From assembly GCA_033856535.1 (NCBI GenBank), contig JAWVEV010000214.1, positions 1-58,548 on the forward strand: 58,548 nucleotides of DNA, written 5' to 3'. Each line of letters begins with the position of its first letter. Position 1 is the first letter of the stretch. Both the position numbers and the translations under genes were made by a program. This stretch comes from JAWVEV01 sp033856535. GTDB taxonomy: Bacteria > Actinomycetota > Thermoleophilia > Miltoncostaeales > Miltoncostaeaceae. Below are positions 15,438 through 24,371 of this stretch, in pieces. A model generated the notes under the pieces. It searched no databases and was not told the origin of the DNA. It saw nothing but the letters and a program-made list of their open reading frames with translations.

Positions 15438-16819
15438 AGCTCCTGGTCGCCAACCGGGGCGAGATCGCCGTCCGGGTCATCCGCACCGCCCGCGAGATGG
15501 GCATCCCGACGGTCGCCGTCTACTCGACGGCCGACGCCGAGAGCCTGGCCGTCGAGCTCGCCGACGAGGCCGTCTGCATCGGCCCGCCGCCGGCGCGCGA
15601 CTCGTACCTGAACATCGCCAACGTGCTCGGGGCGGCCGAGATCACCGGCTGCGACGCGGTCCACCCCGGGTACGGCTTCCTCTCCGAGAACCCGGTCTTC
15701 GCCGAGGCCTGCGCGGAGCACGGGGTCACCTTCGTGGGCCCGTCGCCGCAGGTGATGGCCCGGATGGGCGACAAGATCCAGGCCAAGCAGGCCGCCCGGG
15801 AGGTCGGGCTGCCGGTGCTGCCGGGATCCGAGGGCCCGGTGCTGGACGTGGCGGAGGCCCTCAGGGCCGCCGACGTCGCCGGCTACCCGATCCTGCTGAA
15901 GGCCGCGGCCGGCGGCGGCGGGCGCGGGATGCGCCGCGTGGAGCGGCCCGAGGACCTGGCGGCCTCGTTCGAGCAGGCATCGCGCGAGGCCGAGGCGGCC
16001 TTCGGCTACGGCGGGCTCTACGTGGAGAAGGAGCTGCGGGGCGCGCGGCACGTCGAGGTGCAGGTGATGGCCGACGGCCTCGGCGGCGCCCTGGTCTGCG
16101 GCGACCGCGAGTGCTCGATCCAGCGGCGCCACCAGAAGCTGATCGAGGAGGCGCCGGCGCCGCACCTGCTCGACCGCACCCGCGACCACATGCAGGAGGC
16201 GGCCCTCCGGGCCGTGAAGGCCTGGGGCTACCGCTCGGCCGGCACCCTGGAGTTCCTGGTCGACGACGACGGCAACTTCTACTTCCTGGAGCTGAACGCC
16301 CGCCTGCAGGTGGAGCACCCCGTGACCGAGCTGGTGACCGGCCTCGACCTGGTGGCCGAGCAGCTCAACGTGGCCGCCGGCGGGCTGCTCACCGTGACCG
16401 GCCGGCTCGAGCCGAACGGCGCCGCGATCGAGTGCCGCATCAACGCCGAGGACCCGGCGCACGACTTCCGCCCGGGGGCGGGCCGGCTGCGCGACTTTCG
16501 CGTGCCCGGCGGTCCCGGCGTCCGCGTGGACACCCACTGCGAGCCCGGCGAGACCGTTCCGTCGTACTACGACAGCCTGCTGGGTAAGCTCTGCGTCTGG
16601 GCGCAGGACCGGCCGCGGGCGGTCCTGCGGCTGCGCCGGGCCCTGTCGGAGACCGTGATCACCGGCATCCCCACGACGCTGCCCCTCCTGGTCGACATCG
16701 CGGCCGAGCCGGTCTTCACCGAGGGCCGGTACGACACGGGCTACATCATCGACCGTGCCGAGCACCTCCCGACCCTGCGCTCCGCGGCCGCGGGACCGCT
16801 CGCCGCGGCGAGATCGTGA
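15434..16819 (+). CDS. accC: Biotin carboxylase subunit of acetyl-CoA carboxylase
   Basis: GTG 15434 overlaps the carrier gene (GTGA); 461 aa, slightly longer than E. coli AccC. ATP-grasp features are intact: LLVANRGEIAVRVIR, HPGYGFLSEN, KAAAGGGGRGMR, DRECSIQRRHQKLIEEAP, FLELNARLQVEHPVTE and the biotin carboxylase C-terminal domain. It carboxylates the biotin on the carrier protein with ATP and bicarbonate. The carboxyltransferase subunits are not in the window. The pseudo-barrel protein upstream is its obvious partner. Confidence 0.95.
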   Translation: MKLLVANRGEIAVRVIRTAREMGIPTVAVYSTADAESLAVELADEAVCIGPPPARDSYLNIANVLGAAEITGCDAVHPGYGFLSENPVFAEACAEHGVTFVGPSPQVMARMGDKIQAKQAAREVGLPVLPGSEGPVLDVAEALRAADVAGYPILLKAAAGGGGRGMRRVERPEDLAASFEQASREAEAAFGYGGLYVEKELRGARHVEVQVMADGLGGALVCGDRECSIQRRHQKLIEEAPAPHLLDRTRDHMQEAALRAVKAWGYRSAGTLEFLVDDDGNFYFLELNARLQVEHPVTELVTGLDLVAEQLNVAAGGLLTVTGRLEPNGAAIECRINAEDPAHDFRPGAGRLRDFRVPGGPGVRVDTHCEPGETVPSYYDSLLGKLCVWAQDRPRAVLRLRRALSETVITGIPTTLPLLVDIAAEPVFTEGRYDTGYIIDRAEHLPTLRSAAAGPLAAARS

Positions 16820-17247
16820 CGCCCGCGCCGGCGGTCGAGGGCGGGCGCCGGCCCGCTCGCCAGCAGGCTGTCTTCCTGCTCTACCAGCGCGACGTGACCG
16901 GCCTCCCGCTCGAGGAGCTCGAGCGCAACGCCGAGCGCGAGAGCGGCCCGCTGGACCCCTTCGCCCGCGAGCTGGTGGACGGCGTGTCGGTGGACACCGA
17001 GACGCTCGACAAGCTGATCACCGACGCCGCCGACGGCTGGACCGCCGAGCGGATCGCCCCGCTCGAGCGCAACATCATGCGCGTCTCCATCCACGAGCTG
17101 CTGGACCGGCCGGACATCCCGCGCGCGGTCTCGATCAGCGAGGCGGTGGGCCTCGCCAAGAGGTACTGCGGCGCCGAGGCGCCGTCGTTCGTCAATGGGA
17201 TCCTGGGGCGGATCGCGGCGGAGGTGCCCCCGGCCGATGACATCTGA
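16816..17247 (+). CDS. nusB: Transcription antitermination factor NusB
   Basis: GTG 16816 overlaps accC; 143 aa. Typical all-helical NusB features: RPARQQAVFLLYQRDVTG at the N-terminus, APLERNIMRVSIHELLDRPD in the middle, and AVSISEAVGLAKRYCGAEAPSFVNGILGRI at the end. It binds boxA RNA with S10 (NusE) during rRNA transcription. The same efp-acc-nusB order is known from Firmicutes. Overlaps the following small gene by 11 bases. Confidence 0.94.
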   Translation: MTPAPAVEGGRRPARQQAVFLLYQRDVTGLPLEELERNAERESGPLDPFARELVDGVSVDTETLDKLITDAADGWTAERIAPLERNIMRVSIHELLDRPDIPRAVSISEAVGLAKRYCGAEAPSFVNGILGRIAAEVPPADDI

Positions 17248-17467
17248 GGCTCCGGGCGAAGCCCGCGCGCCGGAAGGGCTCGAGCGCGCGGCGCTCGCGG
17301 AGGCCGCGGCCCGGCTGGAGCGCGTGGCGGCGGCGATCGAGGCGGCCCCGGCGGAGGAGCTCGGGGCGCTGGCCGACGAGGCCGTCGCGCTCTCCGGCGA
17401 GATCGCCGATCGGCTGCCCCGGGTGCTGCGCGAGGCGGAGGCCGCCGGGGAAGATCGACGTCCTTGA
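17237..17467 (+). CDS. Small helical protein of unknown function (76 aa)
   Basis: ATG 17237 lies inside the end of nusB, and the stop overlaps the next gene's TTG (TTGA), so it is locked into the operon. The product is almost all helix, rich in Ala and Glu (LERAALAEAAARLERVAAAI, LADEAVALSGEIADRLPRVL), and probably a short coiled coil. No membrane segment or cysteine. I do not recognise a family; an ExoVII small-subunit-like bundle was considered but no signature fits. Coding status is supported by the tight coupling. Confidence 0.6.
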   Translation: MTSEAPGEARAPEGLERAALAEAAARLERVAAAIEAAPAEELGALADEAVALSGEIADRLPRVLREAEAAGEDRRP

Positions 17468-17892
17468 GCGCCGAGACGCTCGACCCGCGGGTGCAGGTGC
17501 TGATGCGCCCGCCCACCGACCCCGCCGCCGCCGGCCACGCCGAGCTGCAGGGGATCGGCAGCGGCGAGGGCCGCCCGCCGATGACCGAGCTGGCGGGACA
17601 CGCCTGGCTCACCCAGGACGGGGCGGTGCGCGGCTGCGAGCTTGAGACGCTCGGGCTGTCGGTCTACGCCGGCCACCCGGAGCTTCAGCTGCTGAACGTC
17701 CCGACCAGCCTGGCCGAATCGGGGATCCGGATCCTGCGGGAGCTGGGGACCTATGTCCTCGCGGGGGGCGAGCTGGAGGACGGCGACATCATGCAGATGC
17801 GCGCGGATCTGCCGTACCTGGTGGGTTTTCACCTCGTCGAGGGGGGCAGCACGGATTCGGATCGCGTCCTGCGCGTGATCCTGCTCGCCTGA
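17464..17892 (+). CDS. Hypothetical protein, possibly DUF4262-like
   Basis: TTG 17464 overlaps the previous stop; 142 aa. The segment LSVYAGHPELQLLNVPTSLA resembles the GHPEL core of DUF4262 proteins, followed by an AGGELEDGD turn. It lacks a signal peptide and membrane helices. It closes the aroC operon; dxs has its own promoter 27 nt later. The family link is from memory of one motif and is weak. No function can be assigned. Confidence 0.65.
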   Translation: MSAETLDPRVQVLMRPPTDPAAAGHAELQGIGSGEGRPPMTELAGHAWLTQDGAVRGCELETLGLSVYAGHPELQLLNVPTSLAESGIRILRELGTYVLAGGELEDGDIMQMRADLPYLVGFHLVEGGSTDSDRVLRVILLA

Positions 17893-17919
17893 GGAGGTTC
17901 GTCCCGCGACATCACCCTC

Positions 17920-17925
17920 TAAAAT
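17920..17925 (+). promoter_or_regulatory. -10 box of dxs (leaderless)
   Basis: TAAAAT ends 7 nt before ATG 17933. An apparent start at 17924 lies inside this box, which argues for 17933 as the true start. Confidence 0.6.
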
Positions 17926-17932
17926 GGGCGGA

Positions 17933-19840
17933 ATGATGGACGAGTCCACGCGGTATCCGCTCCTCGCGGCGCTCGAGGGGCCGTCCGACCTTCGCAAGAT
18001 GAGCGGCGCGGACCTGCACCGCCTCGTCGGCGAGGTGCGCGAGGCGATCATCGACACGGTCTCCCAGACCGGCGGCCACCTGGGCGCCAGCCTCGGCACG
18101 GTCGAGCTGACCGTGGCGCTGCACGCGGAGCTGGACTCGCCGCGCGACCGGATCATCTGGGACGTCGGGCACCAGGCCTACGGCCACAAGCTGCTCACCG
18201 GGCGGTTGGCCGGCTTCCCGACCCTGCGCCAGCACGGCGGCATGAGCGGCTTCCTGAAGCGCTCCGAGAGCGAGCACGACGTGATGGGCGCGGGGCACGC
18301 CAGCACGTCGATCTCCTACGCCACCGGCTTGGCCGAGGCCGCGCGCCGCTCCGGCGCCAAGGGCGGCCACGTGGCCTGCGTCATCGGCGACGGCGCCCTG
18401 ACCGGCGGCATGGCGTACGAGGGCCTCAACCACGCCGGCGCGCTCGGCTCGCCGATCAAGGTCTTCCTGAACGACAACGGCATGAGCATCTCGCCGAACG
18501 TCGGGGCGCTGTCGCACCTCTTCCAGCGCGTCCGGGTCGATCCGACGCTCACCCGGGTGCGCGAGGAGATCGAGCGCAGCCTGGCCCGCATCCCCGGCGT
18601 CAGCGGCGTCGGCGGCGCGATCCGCGACGCGGCCAAGTCGCTCTGGTTCGAGACCGGCGCGCTCTTCGAGGCGCTCGGCTTCGCCTACGTCGGGCCGGTC
18701 GACGGCCACGACCTCGGCGCCGTCCGCAGCGCGATCCGCGCGACGCTCGAGATGGACCGGCCCGTGGTCGTCCACCTGAAGACCGTGAAGGGCAAGGGCT
18801 ACGCGCCGGCCGAGTCCGACGGCGAGGCGATGCACGGCGCCACACCGTTCGTGGTCGAGAGCGGCAAGGCGGCCAAGAAGTCCTCCGGCCCGCCGGCCTA
18901 CACCGAGGTCTTCGGGCACGCGCTGGTGCGCGAGGCCGAGCACGACGCGCGCGTCATCGGCATCACGGCCGCGATGCCCAAGGGCACCGGGATGCGCCAC
19001 ATGATGGAGCGCTTCCCCGAGCGGACGTACGACGTCGGCATCGCGGAGCAGCACGGCGTGGTCTTCGCCTGCGGCCTGGCGATCGACGGCTACCGCCCGG
19101 TCTGCGCGATCTACTCGACCTTCCTGCAGCGGGCCTTCGACCCGATCATCCACGACGCCGCCATCCAGGAGCTGCCGGTCACCTTCGCGATCGACCGCGG
19201 CGGGCTGGTGGGCGACGACGGCGCGACCCACCACGGCGTCTTCGACATCGCCTACCTGCGCCCGATCCCCGGCATGACGCTGATGGCGCCGATGGACGAG
19301 GCCGAGCTCGTCGACATGCTCCACACGGCGCTGCGCATCGACGGCCCGGTCGCCTTCCGCTACCCGCGCGGCTCGGGCCTCGGCGTCCCGCTGCCCGAGC
19401 GGCCCTCGGTGCTCGAGATCGGCCGCGCCCAGGTGCTCGAGGCCGGCGAGGGCGTCGCCCTGGTGGGCTACGGCTGGGGCGCGCAGCTCGCCCGCGAGAC
19501 CGCCGACGCGATGGCCGCGGCGATCGGCGCGCGGCCCACCGTGGTCAACGCGCGCTTCGCCAAGCCGCTCGACGAGGCGCTGATGCGCCAGCTGGCCGAG
19601 CGCCACGACCTGATCGTCACGCTCGAGGACCACTCGGCCCAGGGCGGCTTCGGCAGCGCGGTGATGGAGGCCCTCGAGGAGGTGCCGACGCGCGTGCTCC
19701 GCTGCGGGCTGCCGGATCGCTTCATCGACCACGGCAAGCGCGAGCTGCTGTTGGAGGAGGTCGGGCTCACCCCCGACGCGATCGTCGCGCGGACCCTCGC
19801 GGCCCTGCGCCGTCCCGCCGCCCGGATCCTCAGCGCGTAG
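17933..19840 (+). CDS. dxs: 1-deoxy-D-xylulose-5-phosphate synthase
   Basis: Start ATG 17933 (17936 is also possible), chosen because of the -10 box 7 nt upstream; 635 aa. ThDP features: WDVGHQAYGHKLLTG, GDGALTGGMAYEGLNHAG (the GDG...N diphosphate motif) and the transketolase pyrimidine domain with FDPIIHDAAIQELPVTFAIDR. It condenses pyruvate and glyceraldehyde 3-phosphate in the first step of the MEP isoprenoid pathway. Single-gene unit ended by a hairpin at 19846. Confidence 0.97.
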   Translation: MMDESTRYPLLAALEGPSDLRKMSGADLHRLVGEVREAIIDTVSQTGGHLGASLGTVELTVALHAELDSPRDRIIWDVGHQAYGHKLLTGRLAGFPTLRQHGGMSGFLKRSESEHDVMGAGHASTSISYATGLAEAARRSGAKGGHVACVIGDGALTGGMAYEGLNHAGALGSPIKVFLNDNGMSISPNVGALSHLFQRVRVDPTLTRVREEIERSLARIPGVSGVGGAIRDAAKSLWFETGALFEALGFAYVGPVDGHDLGAVRSAIRATLEMDRPVVVHLKTVKGKGYAPAESDGEAMHGATPFVVESGKAAKKSSGPPAYTEVFGHALVREAEHDARVIGITAAMPKGTGMRHMMERFPERTYDVGIAEQHGVVFACGLAIDGYRPVCAIYSTFLQRAFDPIIHDAAIQELPVTFAIDRGGLVGDDGATHHGVFDIAYLRPIPGMTLMAPMDEAELVDMLHTALRIDGPVAFRYPRGSGLGVPLPERPSVLEIGRAQVLEAGEGVALVGYGWGAQLARETADAMAAAIGARPTVVNARFAKPLDEALMRQLAERHDLIVTLEDHSAQGGFGSAVMEALEEVPTRVLRCGLPDRFIDHGKRELLLEEVGLTPDAIVARTLAALRRPAARILSA

Positions 19841-19845
19841 CCCCG

Positions 19846-19868
19846 CCCGGGCGGCCGCGCCGCCCGGG
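19846..19868 (+). terminator. Hairpin after dxs
   Basis: CCCGGGCGGC (19846-19855), loop CGC, GCCGCCCGGG (19859-19868), then GTTCG. A perfect 10-bp stem between dxs and the antiporter GTG at 19877; it is close enough to affect translation of the latter. Confidence 0.65.
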
Positions 19869-19876
19869 GTTCGCCC

Positions 19877-21460
19877 GTGAGCGAGGGCCTGCTTCTCCTG
19901 GTGGTGGGCGCGCTGCTGCTCGGCGGCGTCCTGATCGCGTTCGCCTCCAGCCGGGCCGGCGTCCCCGCGCTGGTGGGATTCCTCGGGCTCGGCATGCTGC
20001 TGGGCTCCGAGGGCATCGGCGGGATCGCCTTCGACGACGCCCACCTGGCCCGCACGGTCGGCGTGGCGGCCCTGGCCGTGATCCTCTTCGAGGGCGGCCT
20101 GACCACGTCGTGGTCCGACGTGCGCGGGGTGCTGCTGCCCGCGGGGATGCTCGCGACGGTGGGCGTCGTCGTGACCGCCGGGGTGACCGGCGCGGCCGCC
20201 TACCTCCTGTTCGACCTCTCGCTGACCGCGTCGTTCCTGCTCGGGGCGATCGTCGCCTCGACCGACGCCGCCGCGGTCTTCCTGACGCTGCGGACGTCCT
20301 CGGTGCGCCGGCGCCTGGCCGGCCTGCTCGAGGTGGAGTCGGGCACCAACGACCCCGTGGCCGTGGCCCTGACGCTCGGCCTGATCGGGATGCTCACCGC
20401 GCCCGACGAGGGAGTCGTCGACCTCCTGCTGTTCCTGGCGCGCCAGCTCGCGATCGGGGCGGCCGTGGGCCTGGCCCTCGGGTGGGCGGCCTCGTGGGCG
20501 GTGCGCCGCGCCACGACCTCGATGGCGCCCTTCGCCGCGGTCGCCTCGCTCGCCGGCGCGGCGCTCTCCTTCGGGGCGGCCGACGTCCTGGGCGGATCCG
20601 GCTTCCTGGCGATCTACCTCGTCGGCCTGTGCCTCGGCAACACGCCCAACCACTTCCGGGGGACCCTGCGCAGCTTCCACGAGGGCCTCGCGTACCTGGC
20701 CCAGGTGAGCCTGTTCGTCGTGCTGGGGCTGCTCGTGTTCCCCAGCGACCTGCCTCCGGTCGCGCTGTCCGGGGTGGCCCTGGCGGCTGTGCTGATCCTG
20801 GTCGCGCGCCCGCTGGGGGTGCTGCTCTCCCTGGCCGGGCAGCGGTTCAAGGCCCGCGAGGTGGCGTTCGTGAGCTGGGCCGGCCTGCGCGGGGCGGTGC
20901 CGATCGTGCTCGCGACCTTCGCCGCCACCGAGGGCCTCTCGCAGCGCGGGACGATCTTCAACGCGGTCTTCTTCGTCGTGCTGGTGTCCGCGTTCGTGCA
21001 GGGCACGACGCTCGAGCCGCTGGCCCGGCGGCTGGGCCTGACGACCGAGCGGCCGGCCCTCTCGCGGCCGCCGATCGAGGTGGGCGCCGTGCAGGGGGCG
21101 GACCTGATCGAGTACGAGGTGCGCGAGGGGCACGCCGTCGCCGGGCGGCGGGTGCGCGAGCTCGGGCTGCCGCGCGCCGCGCTGGTCGCCGTGATCGTCC
21201 GCGAGGAGCAGGCCGTGCCGCCCCGCGGCAGCACGCGGGTCGAGGCCGGGGACCGGCTCTACGTGCTCCTGCGCAACGAGAACCGCAAGGAGATGGAGTC
21301 GCTCATGCGCGCGTGGGAGGAGGGGCCGCTGCCCGGCCCGGCGGACGGCGCCGCGCCGGACGCGGACGGCTCAGGGGCCGACCCGGTCGAGGTCGTCGGC
21401 GGCGAGGGCCTCCCGCAGCGCCAGGCGGACCTCCCGGAGCCGCCCCCAGAGGGCCGCTGA
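19877..21460 (+). CDS. Potassium/proton antiporter, CPA1 type with C-terminal TrkA_C domain
   Basis: GTG 19877, 527 aa. About 12-13 membrane helices span residues 3-385, with GLGMLLGSEGIGGI, the ion-site region ASTDAAAVFLTL and LEVESGTNDPVAVALTL, and WAGLRGAVPIVLATF. Residues 400-485 match a TrkA_C regulatory domain (IEYEVREGHAVAGRRVRELG, GDRLYVLLR). It exchanges K+ (or Na+) for protons across the inner membrane. The last 30 codons run antisense through the MarR gene (overlap 21371-21460) and encode a Gly/Pro/Asp-rich tail that looks non-conserved. Confidence 0.9.
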   Translation: MSEGLLLLVVGALLLGGVLIAFASSRAGVPALVGFLGLGMLLGSEGIGGIAFDDAHLARTVGVAALAVILFEGGLTTSWSDVRGVLLPAGMLATVGVVVTAGVTGAAAYLLFDLSLTASFLLGAIVASTDAAAVFLTLRTSSVRRRLAGLLEVESGTNDPVAVALTLGLIGMLTAPDEGVVDLLLFLARQLAIGAAVGLALGWAASWAVRRATTSMAPFAAVASLAGAALSFGAADVLGGSGFLAIYLVGLCLGNTPNHFRGTLRSFHEGLAYLAQVSLFVVLGLLVFPSDLPPVALSGVALAAVLILVARPLGVLLSLAGQRFKAREVAFVSWAGLRGAVPIVLATFAATEGLSQRGTIFNAVFFVVLVSAFVQGTTLEPLARRLGLTTERPALSRPPIEVGAVQGADLIEYEVREGHAVAGRRVRELGLPRAALVAVIVREEQAVPPRGSTRVEAGDRLYVLLRNENRKEMESLMRAWEEGPLPGPADGAAPDADGSGADPVEVVGGEGLPQRQADLPEPPPEGR

Positions 21461-21877
21461 GGCGTCCTGCGATCCGAGGGCGGCGCTGAGGCGCTCGTCG
21501 AGTTGCGCGAGCGCCGGGAGCGCGGCCTCCAGGGCCTTCCTCCCGCGTCCGGTGAGCCGGATCAGCCGCAGGCGCTGATCGCCCGGGCTCGGCGCGCGCT
21601 CCACCAGGCCGCGCTCCGCGAGCTGATGCACGACGGCGGTGGCGTGCGCGGAGCTCATCCGCAGGATGCGGGTCATGTCCGACGGCTGGGCCGGGTCCGG
21701 CTCCCGCGAGGCGATCACCCGGAGGGCGTTGAACTGCGCGAGGTTGAGCTCCGCCCGGCGGCGGACCGCCCGGTCGAGCGCGCGGGACACCTCGCCGCCG
21801 GCCATCAGCAGCTCCATCGTGGTGCCCGCCCCGTCCTGGCCGGACGCGCCGGCCGGGAGGTTGCCGGTTGTCGACAT
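21371..21877 (-). CDS. MarR-family regulator
   Basis: ATG 21877, 168 aa. A winged-helix core is seen: LAQFNALRVIAS, SDMTRILRMSSAHATAVVHQ and LVERAPSPGDQRLRLIRLTGRG with the wing motif. It is divergent from the SDR gene at 21936 and its promoter overlaps a short palindrome, so it probably represses both. TAAGGT (21891-21886) ends 8 nt before the ATG, giving a leaderless mRNA. Its 3' end overlaps the antiporter gene by 90 bp tail to tail. Confidence 0.88.
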   Translation of the reverse strand: MSTTGNLPAGASGQDGAGTTMELLMAGGEVSRALDRAVRRRAELNLAQFNALRVIASREPDPAQPSDMTRILRMSSAHATAVVHQLAERGLVERAPSPGDQRLRLIRLTGRGRKALEAALPALAQLDERLSAALGSQDASAALWGRLREVRLALREALAADDLDRVGP

Positions 21878-21885
21878 CTGTCGGT

Positions 21886-21908
21886 ACCTTAGCTCGTGAG
21901 TTAGCTAA
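21886..21908. promoter_or_regulatory. MarR promoter and probable operator
   Basis: ACCTTA (21886-21891) is the minus-strand -10 TAAGGT of marR. TTAGCT (21889-21894) and AGCTAA (21903-21908) form an inverted repeat with 8 bp between, overlapping that box and lying upstream of the SDR gene. The region is AT-rich against its surroundings. Confidence 0.55.
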
Positions 21909-21935
21909 AGATCGAGAAAAGCAGGGGGAGGACGC

Positions 21936-22697
21936 ATGCGTCTGGCCGACAAGGCGATCATCGTGACGGGCGGGAGCAAGGGCCTCGGCCGCGAGGCCGC
22001 GCTCCTCTTCGCGCGCGAGGGCGCGCGGGTCGTGGTCACGGGGCGCGGGCAGGAGGCGCTCGACGCCGTCGTCGCCGAGGCCGGCCAAGCGGGCCTCGAG
22101 CTCCGCGCCATCCGGGGGGACGTCTCCTCGGAGGAGGACTGCCGGCGGACGGTCGAGGGGACGGTCGCCGAGCTCGGGCGGATCGACGTCCTCTTCAACA
22201 ACGCCGGCGTGCTCCCGGTGGGCACCGCCTGGGAGACCTCCTCCGAGGACTTCGACCGCGCCATGGCCGTCAACGTCCGGGGCACCTGGCTGATGTCCAA
22301 GATGACCATCCCTCACATGCTCGAGCGCGGCTCGGGCGCGATCATCAACAACTGCTCGGTGCTGGGGCTCAAGGCCTGCCCGGGCGCGGCCGCCTACAAC
22401 ACGAGCAAGGGCGCCGTCGCCCAGCTCACGCGCTCGATGGCGCTGGAGCTGGCCGGGACCGGGGTGCGGGTGAACGCGCTCTGCCCCGCCACGACCCTCA
22501 CCCCGATGGTGACCGACGTCTTGGCCGCCGCGCCGGACCCCGCCGCCGCCGAGGCCTACTTCCTGGCCCAGCTCCCGGTCGGCCGCTTCGGCACCGAGGC
22601 CGAGATCGCCAAGGCCTGCCTGCTGCTCGCGGAGGACGGCCTGGACTTCATGACCGGGTCGATGCTCTCGATCGACGGGGGGTGGGGCGCGAGCTGA
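21936..22697 (+). CDS. Short-chain dehydrogenase/reductase
   Basis: ATG 21936 with site GGGGGAGGA; 253 aa. Classical SDR: TGGSKGLG cofactor motif (residues 11-18), FNNAGV, catalytic Ser in NNCSVLG, Tyr-x-x-x-Lys in YNTSKG, and a C-terminal SIDGGWGAS. TGRGQEAL after the second strand suggests NADP. Divergent from, and probably controlled by, the MarR regulator, which often senses phenolic or xenobiotic compounds. The substrate cannot be read from the sequence. Confidence 0.9.
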   Translation: MRLADKAIIVTGGSKGLGREAALLFAREGARVVVTGRGQEALDAVVAEAGQAGLELRAIRGDVSSEEDCRRTVEGTVAELGRIDVLFNNAGVLPVGTAWETSSEDFDRAMAVNVRGTWLMSKMTIPHMLERGSGAIINNCSVLGLKACPGAAAYNTSKGAVAQLTRSMALELAGTGVRVNALCPATTLTPMVTDVLAAAPDPAAAEAYFLAQLPVGRFGTEAEIAKACLLLAEDGLDFMTGSMLSIDGGWGAS

Positions 22698-22728
22698 GGA
22701 CGCTCGGGGCGCGCGCCGCCCCCCCGGC

Positions 22729-22734
22729 TATCCT
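22729..22734 (+). promoter_or_regulatory. -10 box of tlyA operon (leaderless)
   Basis: TATCCT ends 6 nt before GTG 22741, with no ribosome site between. Confidence 0.6.
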
Positions 22735-22740
22735 CCAGGC

Positions 22741-23480
22741 GTGGGTCGGACCCGCCTCGACGCCGCGCTCGTGGAGCGCGGCCTCTTCCCGTCGCGATCG
22801 CGCGCCCAGGCGGCCGTGATGGCCGGCCTCGTGCGCGTGGACGGGACCGTGGCGCCGAAGCCCGGAACCGCGGTCGCCGAGGACGCGGACCTGCGCGTCG
22901 AGGGCGGCGCCGAGCACGTCTCGCGCGGCGGGCGCAAGCTCGCGAACGCGCTCGAGGCCTTCGGGCTGGACGTGGCCGGCGCCCGGGCGCTCGACGTGGG
23001 CGCCTCGACCGGCGGCTTCACGGACTGCCTGCTGCAGGCCGGGGCCGCGTCGGTGATCGCGCTCGACGTCGGGTACGGCCAGCTCGACTGGAGCCTGCGG
23101 AACGACCCGCGGGTGCACGTGATGGAGCGGGTCAACGCGCGCGCGATCGCGCCGGCCGACCTGCCCTACGCGCCGGACCTGGTCACGGTCGACGTCTCGT
23201 TCATCTCCGTGGCGACGGTCTGGCCGGCGGTCGCGGCGACGCTGGCGCCCGGCTGGCGGGCGCTGGTGTTGGTGAAGCCCCAGTTCGAGGTGGGCCGCGA
23301 GGCGGTGGGCAAGGGCGGCGTGGTGCGCGACCCGGCCCTGCGCGAGGCGGCGGTGGAGTCCGTGGCCCGGGCCCTCGCGGCGGCCGGCGGGCGGGTGCTC
23401 GGTGCGGCCGACAGCGACCTGCCGGGACCGAAGGGCAACCGCGAGGTCTTCCTGCACGCCATCGACGGGACCGCCGCCGC

Positions 23481-23484
<4 letters not shown>
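22741..23484 (+). CDS. tlyA: TlyA-family rRNA methyltransferase
   Basis: GTG 22741, 247 aa. An S4 RNA-binding domain (residues 1-62, RLDAALVERGLFPSRSRAQA) precedes an FtsJ-like SAM domain: HVSRGGRKLANALE, ALDVGASTGGFTDCLLQ, DVGYGQLDWSLR, VTVDVSFISV and VLVKPQFEVGR. The family methylates 2'-hydroxyls of cytidines in 16S and 23S rRNA and affects capreomycin susceptibility. It leads the tlyA-nadK-recN operon, an order widespread in Gram-positive bacteria. Overlaps nadK by GTGA. Confidence 0.95.

Positions 23485-24367
<883 letters not shown>

Positions 24368-24371
<4 letters not shown>

Noticed and set aside
17924..17932. Earlier ATG as the dxs start
   Set aside because: It lies inside the TAAAAT -10 box, so it would not be in the mRNA.
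17912..21133. Long antisense frame across dxs and the antiporter
   Set aside because: Same compositional shadow; no ribosome site and no recognisable domain.
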